Positions 1 to 5,590 of a stretch of DNA of 13,442 bases are shown here, piece by piece (position 1 is the stretch's first letter; each line of letters begins with the position of its first letter). Under the pieces are notes generated by a model that saw only the letters and a list, made by a program, of their open reading frames with translations, did not search any database and was not told where the DNA came from. The position numbers were made by a program, and so were the translations under genes. Origin of the DNA: CAYWMP01 sp964459445 (lineage in GTDB: Bacteria; Desulfobacterota; DSM-4660; Desulfatiglandales; HGW-15); assembly GCA_964459445.1 (NCBI GenBank), contig CAYWMP010000160.1:1-13442 (forward strand). Reading direction: 5' to 3'.

Positions 1-1
1 G

Positions 2-26
2 GTACTCCAGGTAAATACCTGAGTAC
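2..26. repeat. Short inverted repeat (hairpin) at the window edge
   Basis: The arm GTACTCCAGGTA (2-13) faces TACCTGAGTAC (16-26) across a 2-nt spacer, complementary apart from one bulged base. It lies beyond the 3' end of the CPBP gene and has no T-tract in either direction, so it is not an obvious intrinsic terminator. Its role is unknown. Confidence 0.55.
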
Positions 27-35
27 ACTCAAACT

Positions 36-54
36 GTGCGACATCGTGTCGCAC
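36..54. repeat. Perfect 8-bp stem, 3-nt loop palindrome
   Basis: GTGCGACA (36-43), loop TCG, TGTCGCAC (47-54). It follows directly after the hairpin at 2-26, giving two stem-loops in tandem downstream of the minus-strand CPBP gene. It could be mRNA 3'-end protection, a transcription barrier, or part of a dispersed palindromic repeat. No poly-T follows. Confidence 0.55.
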
Positions 55-141
55 CCTAACTATGCTAATCAGCCACTATGCTTTTTACATCGGCTGCACG
101 CCCTTTTTGCGCGACAGATTACCGTAGTGTATTTTGTTCCA

Positions 142-876
142 CTATCCTTTCGTCTTCCTCCAGACCCAAATCGCCGTTGTGAATAGGGCGACAGCCAGAT
201 ATACGGTGCGTACTTCAGGATATAAAATAGGCTCAACCACTTGCGATTGGATGAGAACATCATAGGTGCCACCAACTCCCAGGAAGAACGGGAAAATCAA
301 TAAGGCACTATTTCCCAATCGATATATGGTTGCGTACATCAATCCAACAAAAAACAGCTTACCGTATTCGGGCTGGAATCCTGCATGATGAAAAGCGTAA
401 AACAATGCGGCCAGGATAATCGAAGGTATGATGCCAAAAGCCCGATCGAGTAGAGTTCTCAGGAATGCATAAAAGAAGACCAATTCAAAACATAAGGCCA
501 ATATGACGAAAGCCGCCGACCACAGCCTTGGCCTATCAAGGCGGAAATCCGCCGGGGGAGGAATATCCGAGAGAAACATAAAAAACAAAAGTGTGCCAAG
601 AACAAGGTTTATTAGAAGAAAGATAGGCCATTTCTTAAGGGTAAATCCAAACTCGCCCCAGTCTTTCCCGGAACGATGAATGAACACCAAAGGGAAAAGA
701 AAGCCCACAAGGTATATTTGGCCCATATCGCGAATGGCAATGTTAGCCCAGGGCCAGTTCTTGAAAGGTATCATCGCAAAGGACAAACCAAGAACAACCA
801 CTCCAGCAGCCAATGCCACCAGCGTCACCTGGGAAGGCTCCCAACGAAATAGCTTTGAGATGGCCGTTATCTTCAT
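142..876 (-). CDS. CPBP-like intramembrane protease family protein
   Basis: This is a 244-aa polytopic membrane protein with about six to seven hydrophobic segments (roughly residues 18-37, 50-66, 84-103, 118-138, 150-165, 173-184 and 190-205, with another near the C-terminus). Residues 131-140 (ELVFFYAFLR) and the FYAFHH stretch (159-164) fit motifs 1 (EExxxR) and 2 (FxxxH) of the CPBP (CAAX protease and bacteriocin-processing) family, which is why I place it there. The second Glu of motif 1 is Leu here, so catalytic competence is uncertain. Members cleave prenylated or leader-bearing peptides, or act in bacteriocin self-immunity; nothing nearby shows a substrate. The ATG at 874-876 is the natural start, but the ribosome-binding site is weak. 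The gene stands alone, separated from the racemase upstream of it by a 364-bp spacer. Confidence 0.72.
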   Translation of the reverse strand: MKITAISKLFRWEPSQVTLVALAAGVVVLGLSFAMIPFKNWPWANIAIRDMGQIYLVGFLFPLVFIHRSGKDWGEFGFTLKKWPIFLLINLVLGTLLFFMFLSDIPPPADFRLDRPRLWSAAFVILALCFELVFFYAFLRTLLDRAFGIIPSIILAALFYAFHHAGFQPEYGKLFFVGLMYATIYRLGNSALLIFPFFLGVGGTYDVLIQSQVVEPILYPEVRTVYLAVALFTTAIWVWRKTKG

Positions 877-1100
877 AGGTGCTCTTACTAATCAATTTTC
901 GATGCGAATTGGATAACAAATTGCCGCGCAACGGCCAATTTCAGCGGAGACCAGCCCCTGTTGCGGGGTGATTGTCCTATGGAATGACTTAGAGACCTTT
1001 GCAGAATGATCAATTTTTCCCAAGGTCAAGGTCGGCGATGATTTCAGCCATCCCGCTGAAGAAGCCCCGCGGGACAGGCATCCATACATGAAATATTTGA

Positions 1101-1128
1101 GTCTCGCACTTTCGTAAAAGTGCGGGAC
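1101..1128. repeat. 12-bp stem, 4-nt loop inverted repeat
   Basis: GTCTCGCACTTT (1101-1112), loop CGTA, AAAGTGCGGGAC (1117-1128), fully paired if one G-U pair is allowed. It lies about 110 nt past the stop of the minus-strand racemase gene and could end or stabilise that transcript. There is no long T-run on the minus strand, so it is not a classical intrinsic terminator. Confidence 0.55.
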
Positions 1129-1141
1129 GAGTCTGAAGCAG

Positions 1142-1174
1142 CTTGTCCCGTCATAGCTTCAGCGACGGCGGGTC
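1142..1174 (+). repeat. Degenerate GC-rich dispersed repeat, copy 1
   Basis: Begins CTTGTCCCGTC and ends GACGGCGGGTC. About 23 of 33 positions match the reverse complement of 10570-10602. Both copies are intergenic, in unrelated gene contexts 9.4 kb apart. Being inverted relative to each other and only about 70% identical, they look like old members of a small non-coding repeat family. Confidence 0.4.
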
Positions 1175-1240
1175 AGCGGAGACGGAAGATTGGAGAAAAG
1201 GGGGTGTTCTGCAGAGGTCTCACTTTTTCGGCGGCATTGC

Positions 1241-1939
1241 TCATTTCAATGCCTCTGCGACCGCCTCCCGGGCATGGATAGCCGTCGTGTCAAAAAGAGG
1301 TACCTGGGTGTGTTCCTGCTGGACGAGCATAACGATTTCTGTACAGCCCTCGATAACTCCCTCCGCCCCAGTCTCATTAAGCTGCTCAATTATCCGCAGG
1401 TATTCCGTTCTTGAGCTCTCACGAACATCGCCAAGGCAGAGTTCCTCATATATGACTCGATGTACAACTTTTCTGTCCTCTTCGGAGGGAATCAGCACGT
1501 TCAGTCCTCGCTGCTCCAGGCGACCTTTGTAGAACTCCTGCTCCATAGTGAACTTCGTGCCGAGCAATCCAACATTACTCATTCCCGCTTGCCTGATTCG
1601 ATTTGCAGTAGCGTCCGCGATATGCAGTAGCGGGATATTGATCCCCGCTTCTACTTCTGCTGCGACCTTATGCATTGTATTTGTACATATGAGCAAAAGA
1701 TCTGCTCCGGCCGCTTCCACTTGACGCGCTTTTTTCGCAAGAATTGCACCTGCTGTCGCCCAATCATCCTGGTGCTGAAGTTCTTCTATTTTCTGGAAAT
1801 CCACACTCACCATTGCGATCGGTGCTGAATGCAGCCCACCAAGCACTCGCTTCGTCTCTTCGTTAATCCAGCGATAATAGAGCTCGGTGCTCTCCCAACT
1901 CATGCCGCCTAGTAAGCCAATGGTCTTCATAATCGCCAT
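1241..1939 (-). CDS. Aspartate/glutamate racemase family protein, YgeA-type
   Basis: This is a 232-aa cytoplasmic, cofactor-independent amino-acid racemase of the Asp/Glu/hydantoin racemase fold. Diagnostic features are the N-terminal GLLGGMSWEST (8-18), the first catalytic cysteine in CTNTMHK (C85), LHIADAT (105-111), and the second catalytic cysteine in GCTEI (C199). The two-cysteine pair performs alpha-proton abstraction and re-protonation. The sequence closely follows E. coli YgeA as I remember it; YgeA is a broad-specificity racemase rather than a strict aspartate racemase, so the substrate is not assignable here. The first ATG (1937-1939) has GGAG only 3 nt upstream. The second ATG, three codons on, matches the usual MKTIGLLGG start but sits 12 nt from that GGAG, so the start is ambiguous by three residues. 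The preceding stop TGA directly abuts the first ATG. Confidence 0.93.
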   Translation of the reverse strand: MAIMKTIGLLGGMSWESTELYYRWINEETKRVLGGLHSAPIAMVSVDFQKIEELQHQDDWATAGAILAKKARQVEAAGADLLLICTNTMHKVAAEVEAGINIPLLHIADATANRIRQAGMSNVGLLGTKFTMEQEFYKGRLEQRGLNVLIPSEEDRKVVHRVIYEELCLGDVRESSRTEYLRIIEQLNETGAEGVIEGCTEIVMLVQQEHTQVPLFDTTAIHAREAVAEALK

Positions 1940-2093
1940 TCACTCCCAGTCCCGCCGAATACCTGAGCAAAAGGGATAATGTGTTTCGCGCGCAACCGCA
2001 GACCTCCCGAGTGCAATGCCGGCGACTGCTAAGCCAGCGATCTGCACTGTACCAAACAGCAGTAACGCTCCACTTGAGTGAGGTTTTAGGCAT
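1940..2093 (-). pseudogene. Possible frameshifted small membrane protein ORF
   Basis: Between the DUF1330 gene and the racemase, a minus-strand ATG (2091-2093) has AGGA about 9 nt upstream and starts MPKTSLKWSVT. If the frame then moves by one base, the reading continues as a hydrophobic stretch (LFGTVQIAGLAVAGIALGR) and ends at a TGA that touches the racemase ATG. The result would be a protein of about 50 aa with one membrane segment, tightly packed between its neighbours. It may instead be chance, or a small ORF in a single frame. I recognise no homologue. Confidence 0.25.
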
Positions 2094-2104
2094 TTCACTC
2101 GTTC

Positions 2105-2395
2105 CTAATCACGACCTGAAACGATTGCGATGCTACCCACAGATGCTTCCTTGCGGTGCCGGGCAAGCTGCTGGTACTCCGGTGATTCGTACCAACGCAG
2201 GAGTTCCTGTTCATTGGGGAACCTGATCAGAACCGTGCGTCCAGCGGGCCAATCCCCTTCGAGAACCCTCGGATTATCATCCACGGAGACAACCTCTCCT
2301 CGGAATTTCTCGAACACTTCATCAAAACCCGCGAGATACTGTTCGTAGCGCGTTGGATCATGGATGTTGATCAGTGCAATAAAGTAGCTGCTCAA
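2105..2395 (-). CDS. DUF1330 family protein
   Basis: This 96-aa protein fits the DUF1330 family of the dimeric alpha/beta-barrel (ferredoxin-like) fold. The characteristic C-terminal stretch is present: RTVLIRFPNEQELLRWYESPEY, followed by a Y-x-x-L-x-x-x-R type segment and a strand containing SIAIV. Members are usually single-domain cytoplasmic homodimers with no firmly established reaction. The start is TTG (2393-2395): AGGAG (minus strand of 2404-2408) lies 8 nt upstream and no in-frame ATG fits better. That ribosome-binding site sits right by the stop codon of the methyltransferase gene, 14 nt away, so the two are probably co-transcribed and translationally coupled. Confidence 0.88.
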   Translation of the reverse strand: MSSYFIALINIHDPTRYEQYLAGFDEVFEKFRGEVVSVDDNPRVLEGDWPAGRTVLIRFPNEQELLRWYESPEYQQLARHRKEASVGSIAIVSGRD

Positions 2396-2409
2396 CGGCT
2401 CAACTCCTG

Positions 2410-2940
2410 CTAACCTACTTTTGAGAAACTGTACGTTTTTTTACCCTTTTTCAAAAGTTTGAACAAGCTCCTCCTCATTACTTTCCTGAGTATATCTTGC
2501 TCGTTCATGTGGTGATCACTGAACGACAAAGTGGTACCGGGTTTCAGCACCCTGTGTAATTCTTGCAGCACATCATCTGGCTGGGAAAAACCATGAAAAG
2601 TGTCGTACAATAGGACCACGTCGATGCTGTTATCCGGTAGTCCGGTGTTGCAGTCAGACTCGATTGTTTTCAGGTTTTTAATTGCTTTCTGTGCGGCTAT
2701 CTTCCGGACTTCTTTGATGGCGAATGGATGTATGTCTAGGGCGTAGATTTCACCTGAGGCTCCAACCAATTGCGCAAGTGGCGTTATGTAGCTGCCGGGG
2801 CCGCAACCGTAATCGAGGACACAGAATCCGGGTTCTATTTCGGCTTCTTTCAAAAGATCCATCCGCGGCCTGAGGAAATCACGTAGCCTGAACGCGAGGG
2901 ACATGAGCTTGAAACCAATATTCGACTTGGGCTCATCCAC
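2410..2940 (-). CDS. Class I SAM-dependent methyltransferase
   Basis: This is a 176-aa Rossmann-like methyltransferase. Motif I is VLDYGCGPGSY (41-51). The acidic residue closing strand 2 is D70 in YALDIH. A typical LPDNSIDVVLLYDTFHGF segment (101-118) and ELHRVLKPGT (127-136) follow, so it belongs to the Methyltransf_11/25-like group. The substrate is not predictable; the C-terminus is basic (KLLKKGKKTYSF), as in several short uncharacterised relatives. The chosen GTG (2938-2940) lies 8 nt after a good AAGGAG. An upstream in-frame GTG (2947-2949), three codons earlier, overlaps that site and is less likely. It is followed after 14 nt by the DUF1330 gene, forming a two-gene unit. Confidence 0.9.
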   Translation of the reverse strand: MDEPKSNIGFKLMSLAFRLRDFLRPRMDLLKEAEIEPGFCVLDYGCGPGSYITPLAQLVGASGEIYALDIHPFAIKEVRKIAAQKAIKNLKTIESDCNTGLPDNSIDVVLLYDTFHGFSQPDDVLQELHRVLKPGTTLSFSDHHMNEQDILRKVMRRSLFKLLKKGKKTYSFSKVG

Positions 2941-2991
2941 GGTATTCACTCCTTTTAATACTTACAATATTTTTGCGTCGCCTCACGCGCA

Positions 2992-2998
2992 GCTTAAC
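2992..2998 (-). other. GTTAAGC core-like site upstream of methyltransferase
   Basis: On the minus strand this heptamer reads GTTAAGC, fitting the integron R' core (GTTRRRY) and identical to the heptamer at 5601-5607. It is about 50 nt upstream of the methyltransferase start, but the flanking arms needed for a complete attC are not convincing here (possible partner AGATAAC near 3055). It is reported only because it recurs. Confidence 0.2.
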
Positions 2999-3040
2999 CG
3001 GCCGGTGTGAGCCACAGCAAAACACAGATCAGATGCACTG

Positions 3041-3054
3041 ACAGGTTCGCCTGT
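3041..3054. terminator. Hairpin at the toxin gene end
   Basis: ACAGG-TTCG-CCTGT forms a 5-bp stem with a 4-nt loop immediately after, and touching, the stop codon of the minus-strand toxin gene. No T-run follows on the minus strand, so it may be a weak or rho-assisted terminator, or merely an mRNA 3' structure. Confidence 0.3.
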
Positions 3055-3335
3055 TATCTCCACCTTAGATAGCCTTTTAGATCCCTATAATAATTCTCAT
3101 GCGGCCCTATCATTATCAGTTCCAGGTTCTCCCCAAAAAATCGATAGGCTAAAAGATATTGATTTGTTTGGACTTTGAACTTATGGACAAAAACGCCGCG
3201 AAGGTCCCCTTTCTTTTCAGATCCAATCGAAGGATTCTCAGCAATTCTACGAATTTCTTCATCGAGCTTCTTCTTTTCACGCTTAGTGAACTTTTTGACT
3301 TTGCGCTGAAATGACCGAGATTGAATGACTTTCAT
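3054..3335 (-). CDS. RelE/ParE superfamily toxin
   Basis: A 93-aa, strongly basic small protein (MKVIQSRSFQRKVKKF start). It has a helical Lys/Arg-rich N-terminus, a central LRGVFVHKF strand, and a C-terminal sheet with QYLLAYRFFGENLELIMIGPHENYYRDL. This layout is that of the RelE/ParE toxin fold. Family members either cleave mRNA on the ribosome or inhibit gyrase; which applies here cannot be read from sequence. It begins 6 nt after the antitoxin stop (ATG 3333-3335; a TTG two codons earlier is also possible) and has no strong ribosome-binding site of its own, so it is probably translationally coupled to the antitoxin. Confidence 0.85.
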   Translation of the reverse strand: MKVIQSRSFQRKVKKFTKREKKKLDEEIRRIAENPSIGSEKKGDLRGVFVHKFKVQTNQYLLAYRFFGENLELIMIGPHENYYRDLKGYLRWR

Positions 3336-3341
3336 GGGCAA

Positions 3342-3560
3342 TTACCCGAATCGGTATTCTGACGATTCACCCTCGTCTAGTTCTACAAGGCCAATCAAAA
3401 TCTCCTTTATCAAGGTATAGGTTAGATCAGGGTTTTCTTCAGCGCATTTGCCAATTCGCGCCCAATGCTCAATCTGCCCTGTAACGGATCTCTTTTCGAT
3501 CTTGCTGAATATTTTGGCCTCTCTTACCAAGTCTTCGGAGACCCTAACTGCGGTGGTCAT
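3342..3560 (-). CDS. ParD-like antitoxin (ribbon-helix-helix)
   Basis: This 72-aa protein starts MTTAVRVSEDLVREAKIFSKIEKRSVTGQIEHWARIG, a ribbon-helix-helix DNA-binding pattern typical of ParD-like antitoxins. The acidic C-terminal tail (VELDEGESSEY) is suited to masking a basic toxin. The ATG at 3558-3560 is chosen because a full AAGGAGG (3570-3576) lies 9 nt upstream; an earlier in-frame start 21 codons back lacks such support. It precedes the RelE/ParE toxin directly, the standard order, and would repress its own promoter. A repeated TTGCAAAAT element in the promoter is the likely operator. Confidence 0.85.
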   Translation of the reverse strand: MTTAVRVSEDLVREAKIFSKIEKRSVTGQIEHWARIGKCAEENPDLTYTLIKEILIGLVELDEGESSEYRFG

Positions 3561-3594
3561 ATTTCTAATCCTCCTTAAGAATGGGGATGTATTC

Positions 3595-3643
3595 AATGTA
3601 AAACATAACGTTGCATTTTGCAATGATATATTTAATTTTGCAA
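3595..3643 (-). promoter_or_regulatory. Candidate toxin-antitoxin promoter and operator
   Basis: On the minus strand, TTGCAA (3618-3623) and TACATT (3595-3600) are 17 nt apart, a plausible -35/-10 pair upstream of the antitoxin. The -35 lies in a palindrome TTGCATTTTGCAA (3611-3623), and the 9-mer ATTTTGCAA recurs exactly 20 bp away (3615-3623 and 3635-3643), about two helical turns. This arrangement suits cooperative binding by a ribbon-helix-helix antitoxin. Confidence 0.4.
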
Positions 3644-3704
3644 CTTGCTTATTCGAGCAAACGATAGCCCGCAGCAGCCGCCCTGGAGCACATCGGCAAG
3701 TTGC
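3640..3704 (-). other. Inverted repeat, weak attC-like candidate
   Basis: Perfect 9-bp arms GCAACTTGC (3640-3648) and GCAAGTTGC (3696-3704) enclose 47 nt that contain a further CGAT/ATCG pair. On the minus strand the outer arms carry AAC and GTT in the positions expected of integron R'' and R' boxes, and the total length (about 65 bp) is typical. The consensus heptamers are not met, however. It lies between the GNAT gene and the toxin-antitoxin promoter. Confidence 0.25.
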
Positions 3705-3719
3705 TTAGGCTGCATGCCC

Positions 3720-4280
3720 CTATTCAATGTTCCTCGCCATGAAGACAGTATCGACGCTGTCTTTGGACCCGTACTCACGCAAGGCCTCCTCGTCTGAAAG
3801 GGCGCTTCTCCTAAAGCCCGCCTTCTCATAACAGCGTATTGCTCTCGGATTGCTGGCCGACGGCTTGATGCAGAATCCATCCACTTCGAATTGGCTCTGA
3901 AGGTAATCACAGAGAAGGCTCAGGGCTTCAGATCCATAGCCGTGTCCGCAGTACTGCTCGCTGAACATCCAGATGTCTAGTTCAGTTCTGCTCTGGCCTC
4001 TATCAATATCATTGTAATTGACTTGCCCTACGGCCTGACCATCCACCTCAATCACAAAGCAGCGTCCACCTTCCGAATAGGAATCATCAAAATAGTGCTG
4101 CTTGTAGTCATCGCAAAACGCTTCGTAACTCAGAAGAGGTGTGTGATTCTGCGACGGGTGCCCGAGCAGGATATCTGTCACGTCCGACCGGGCCAAGGCG
4201 AGATAGATCCGCTGCTTATCCTCCAGAGTGGCTGGACGCAAACGTACACGCTGGCCATCGATATGGTCCGGATGTTTCAT
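3720..4280 (-). CDS. GNAT family N-acetyltransferase (RimJ/RimL-like)
   Basis: A 186-aa acetyl-CoA-dependent N-acyltransferase. The RimJ/RimL-type N-terminus reads IDGQRVRLRPATLED. The acetyl-CoA pyrophosphate-binding motif A is CGHGYGSEAL (111-120), following the ELDIWMFSEQY strand. Motif B is NPRAIRCYEKAGFRR (144-158). The protein is of usual length and looks intact. The acceptor is unknown: relatives acetylate protein N-termini, antibiotics or small amines. The ATG (4278-4280) is followed directly by the conserved N-terminus; the ribosome-binding site is weak. Single-gene spacing on both sides suits a self-contained cassette. Confidence 0.9.
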   Translation of the reverse strand: MKHPDHIDGQRVRLRPATLEDKQRIYLALARSDVTDILLGHPSQNHTPLLSYEAFCDDYKQHYFDDSYSEGGRCFVIEVDGQAVGQVNYNDIDRGQSRTELDIWMFSEQYCGHGYGSEALSLLCDYLQSQFEVDGFCIKPSASNPRAIRCYEKAGFRRSALSDEEALREYGSKDSVDTVFMARNIE

Positions 4281-4287
4281 TCTTTCA

Positions 4288-4357
4288 TTAAAACGATTCG
4301 GCTAAAAGGATGCGCATGGAGCGCAGTGAAATGGCCTATCCTTCTTCAATCGATTTT
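4288..4357 (-). other. Imperfect palindrome, degenerate attC-like candidate
   Basis: Between the hydrolase stop and the GNAT start there are nested arms: CGATT (4294-4298) with AATCG (4348-4352), AAGGAT (4306-4311) with ATCCTT (4338-4343), and an inner TGCGC/GCGCA (4311-4325). Outer AAAA/TTTT runs extend the first stem with one bulge. Two short stems separated by an unpaired spacer mimic attC architecture, and CGTT sits on the gene-proximal side, but the AAC partner is broken. Confidence 0.25.
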
Positions 4358-4365
4358 TCGGTACC

Positions 4366-5094
4366 CTAATCTCGGGTGAATGCGCCATTTTTGATAAAAG
4401 CTGTTACCTGCTGAAGAACCTTTTCATCGTTCATGATAAACGGGTGTGTCTTGTGCATAATCAAAAAATCTTTCATACCATGAAGTTTTGCGTTTTCGAT
4501 CGAAACCTTTCCATCGTCATTTCCTGGAATCATGAGCGACAAAATAGGATTCATTGATTTATCACCGGTAATAATTCCAACTTCATAGTTGGGTGGTCCT
4601 ATACTTTTTGGGAGACTTCCAGCCTCGGTCCCTAACTGCTCTCCAGCCGGTCCAAGTATCCATTTGATTATCAGTGTCCCTTTAAATTTGTCGACAACCT
4701 CACTTCCTTTATTCGGCGGACTCAGCATCACAACACGCCCAGGCTTTGGCACTTTATGATGTTCCAGGTAGTATCGGACTAAAATGCCCCCCATAGAGTG
4801 GGTGACAAAATGGATTCTGCTTGCATCAAGTGCCGAGCATTGCGCAATGGCCTGCGGTATTGCATCAACAGAGAGTTCTTGGATGGTTTTTTCGCGTGAT
4901 GGGTAACCAATATTTACTACGCAAAGCCCATCATTTTCGAGGTGTCGTTCGAGTTTAGACAAAGATCTCTCACTACGCGCCAGGCCATGTAGCAGCACAA
5001 CGCACTCGGGAGCATCGCTTGCTGCTTCTGCGTGGCAAAAGGCCAAGAGCAGGAGTAGTGGCAGATATAAAACTTTGTGTGGACTTTTTTTCAT
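4366..5094 (-). CDS. Secreted alpha/beta-hydrolase (lipase/esterase-like)
   Basis: A 242-aa protein with a Sec signal peptide (basic MKKSPHK, then hydrophobic LYLPLLLLLAFCHAEA, likely cleavage near residue 25). The hydrolase core follows: strand and oxyanion segment CVVLLHGLARSERSL (31-45), nucleophile elbow THSMGG with Ser100, and SPPNKGS (125-131), a segment seen in bacterial triacylglycerol lipase and PGAP1-like hydrolases. A candidate acid is D193 or D194 (GNDDGKVS) and the candidate histidine is H217 (KTHPFIM). The triad order fits the fold. The substrate is probably a lipid or ester in the periplasm or outside. The ATG lies 10 nt after an integron-like core heptamer (5105-5111). A Cys at residue 20 before HAEA could suggest lipidation, but the lipobox is poor. 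Confidence 0.85.
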   Translation of the reverse strand: MKKSPHKVLYLPLLLLLAFCHAEAASDAPECVVLLHGLARSERSLSKLERHLENDGLCVVNIGYPSREKTIQELSVDAIPQAIAQCSALDASRIHFVTHSMGGILVRYYLEHHKVPKPGRVVMLSPPNKGSEVVDKFKGTLIIKWILGPAGEQLGTEAGSLPKSIGPPNYEVGIITGDKSMNPILSLMIPGNDDGKVSIENAKLHGMKDFLIMHKTHPFIMNDEKVLQQVTAFIKNGAFTRD

Positions 5095-5104
5095 GTATTT
5101 AAAT

Positions 5105-5233
5105 GCTGAACGAAAAGCTCACCCGACGCCGTTTTGAGGATTCAATACATGGATAGATCATTAAATCCTTTCAAAACAGTCATGAAGAAAGTACCGCAAA
5201 AAAAAGGCGGTCGGGTGAAGCGGCATGTTAAGC
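5105..5233 (-). other. attC-like recombination site (integron cassette junction)
   Basis: This is a 129-bp imperfect palindrome. Reading on the minus strand, an R''-like GCTTAAC (5227-5233) starts 10 nt after the lipoprotein stop, and an R'-like GTTCAGC (5105-5111) lies 10 nt before the hydrolase ATG. Inside, TCACCCGAC (5119-5127) pairs perfectly with GTCGGGTGA (5210-5218). The stem extends through GCC/GGC and GC/GC with single unpaired bases at 5209 and 5219, like the extrahelical bases of true attC sites. R''/R' differ at one position, and the R' heptamer departs from GTTRRRY at one position. A chance inverted repeat is the alternative. Confidence 0.5.
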
Positions 5234-5242
5234 GAAAATCGG

Positions 5243-5590
5243 TTAATTTATTTTCGTGACAAGACCTTTGAATGGTTTCCCTTTCCTGACAATCACAAAG
5301 CCTTCCTTCCCCGAAAGCGCTGCCCAAGTCTCAGGCGGACTTCGAAAGAACCATAACTTATCGTCAGATATCATCATCTTTTTTAGCTCTTCCCAATCGT
5401 CACGAATTGCAGATCCTGGATATGTTCTGAAATAGGTGTCTGCTCTGCTTAAGGAGACCTTCTCTACAAGCCAGACTTCGGGAATATCGGATAGAAGCCA
5501 CTGAGATTTAATCCCCTGCTTAGTGGCATTGATTCCGCACCCGAAAATTAGCAGAGAAGATATCAGGAAAATATTTATGATTTTGATCAT
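5243..5590 (-). CDS. Putative lipoprotein of unknown function
   Basis: A 115-aa protein. The N-terminus MIKIINIFLISSLLIFGC is a lipoprotein signal peptide with the lipobox cysteine at residue 18, so it is probably membrane-anchored and faces the periplasm. The mature part is compact, ending in SPPETWAALSGKEGFVIVRKGKPFKGLVTKIN. I have the impression of similar tails in small uncharacterised cassette-borne proteins, but cannot name a family. The gene is bounded on both sides by integron-like heptamers (GTTAAGC 10 nt before its start, GCTTAAC about 10 nt after its stop), which would make it a complete single-gene cassette of about 496 bp. It has no recognised function. Confidence 0.7.
   Translation of the reverse strand: MIKIINIFLISSLLIFGCGINATKQGIKSQWLLSDIPEVWLVEKVSLSRADTYFRTYPGSAIRDDWEELKKMMISDDKLWFFRSPPETWAALSGKEGFVIVRKGKPFKGLVTKIN

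Larger units (their letters stand above)
877..1240. other. Gene-free spacer rich in short GC hairpins
   Basis: No credible gene lies in these 364 bases. They hold several imperfect inverted repeats: AATTGG/CCAATT arms enclosing a TTGCCG/CGGCCAA stem (about 907-940), CCCC/GGGG at 955-968, CCCGC/GCGGG around 1052-1073, the 12-bp stem at 1101-1128, and a degenerate GC-rich block at 1142-1174 that resembles a block at 10570-10602. The texture is that of an intergenic region filled with small non-coding repeats. Confidence 0.5.

Noticed and set aside
877..940. attC site between racemase and CPBP genes
   Set aside because: Inverted arms AATTGG/CCAATT exist, but the GTT-containing heptamer (GTTATCC) breaks the consensus and no matching R'' box was found.
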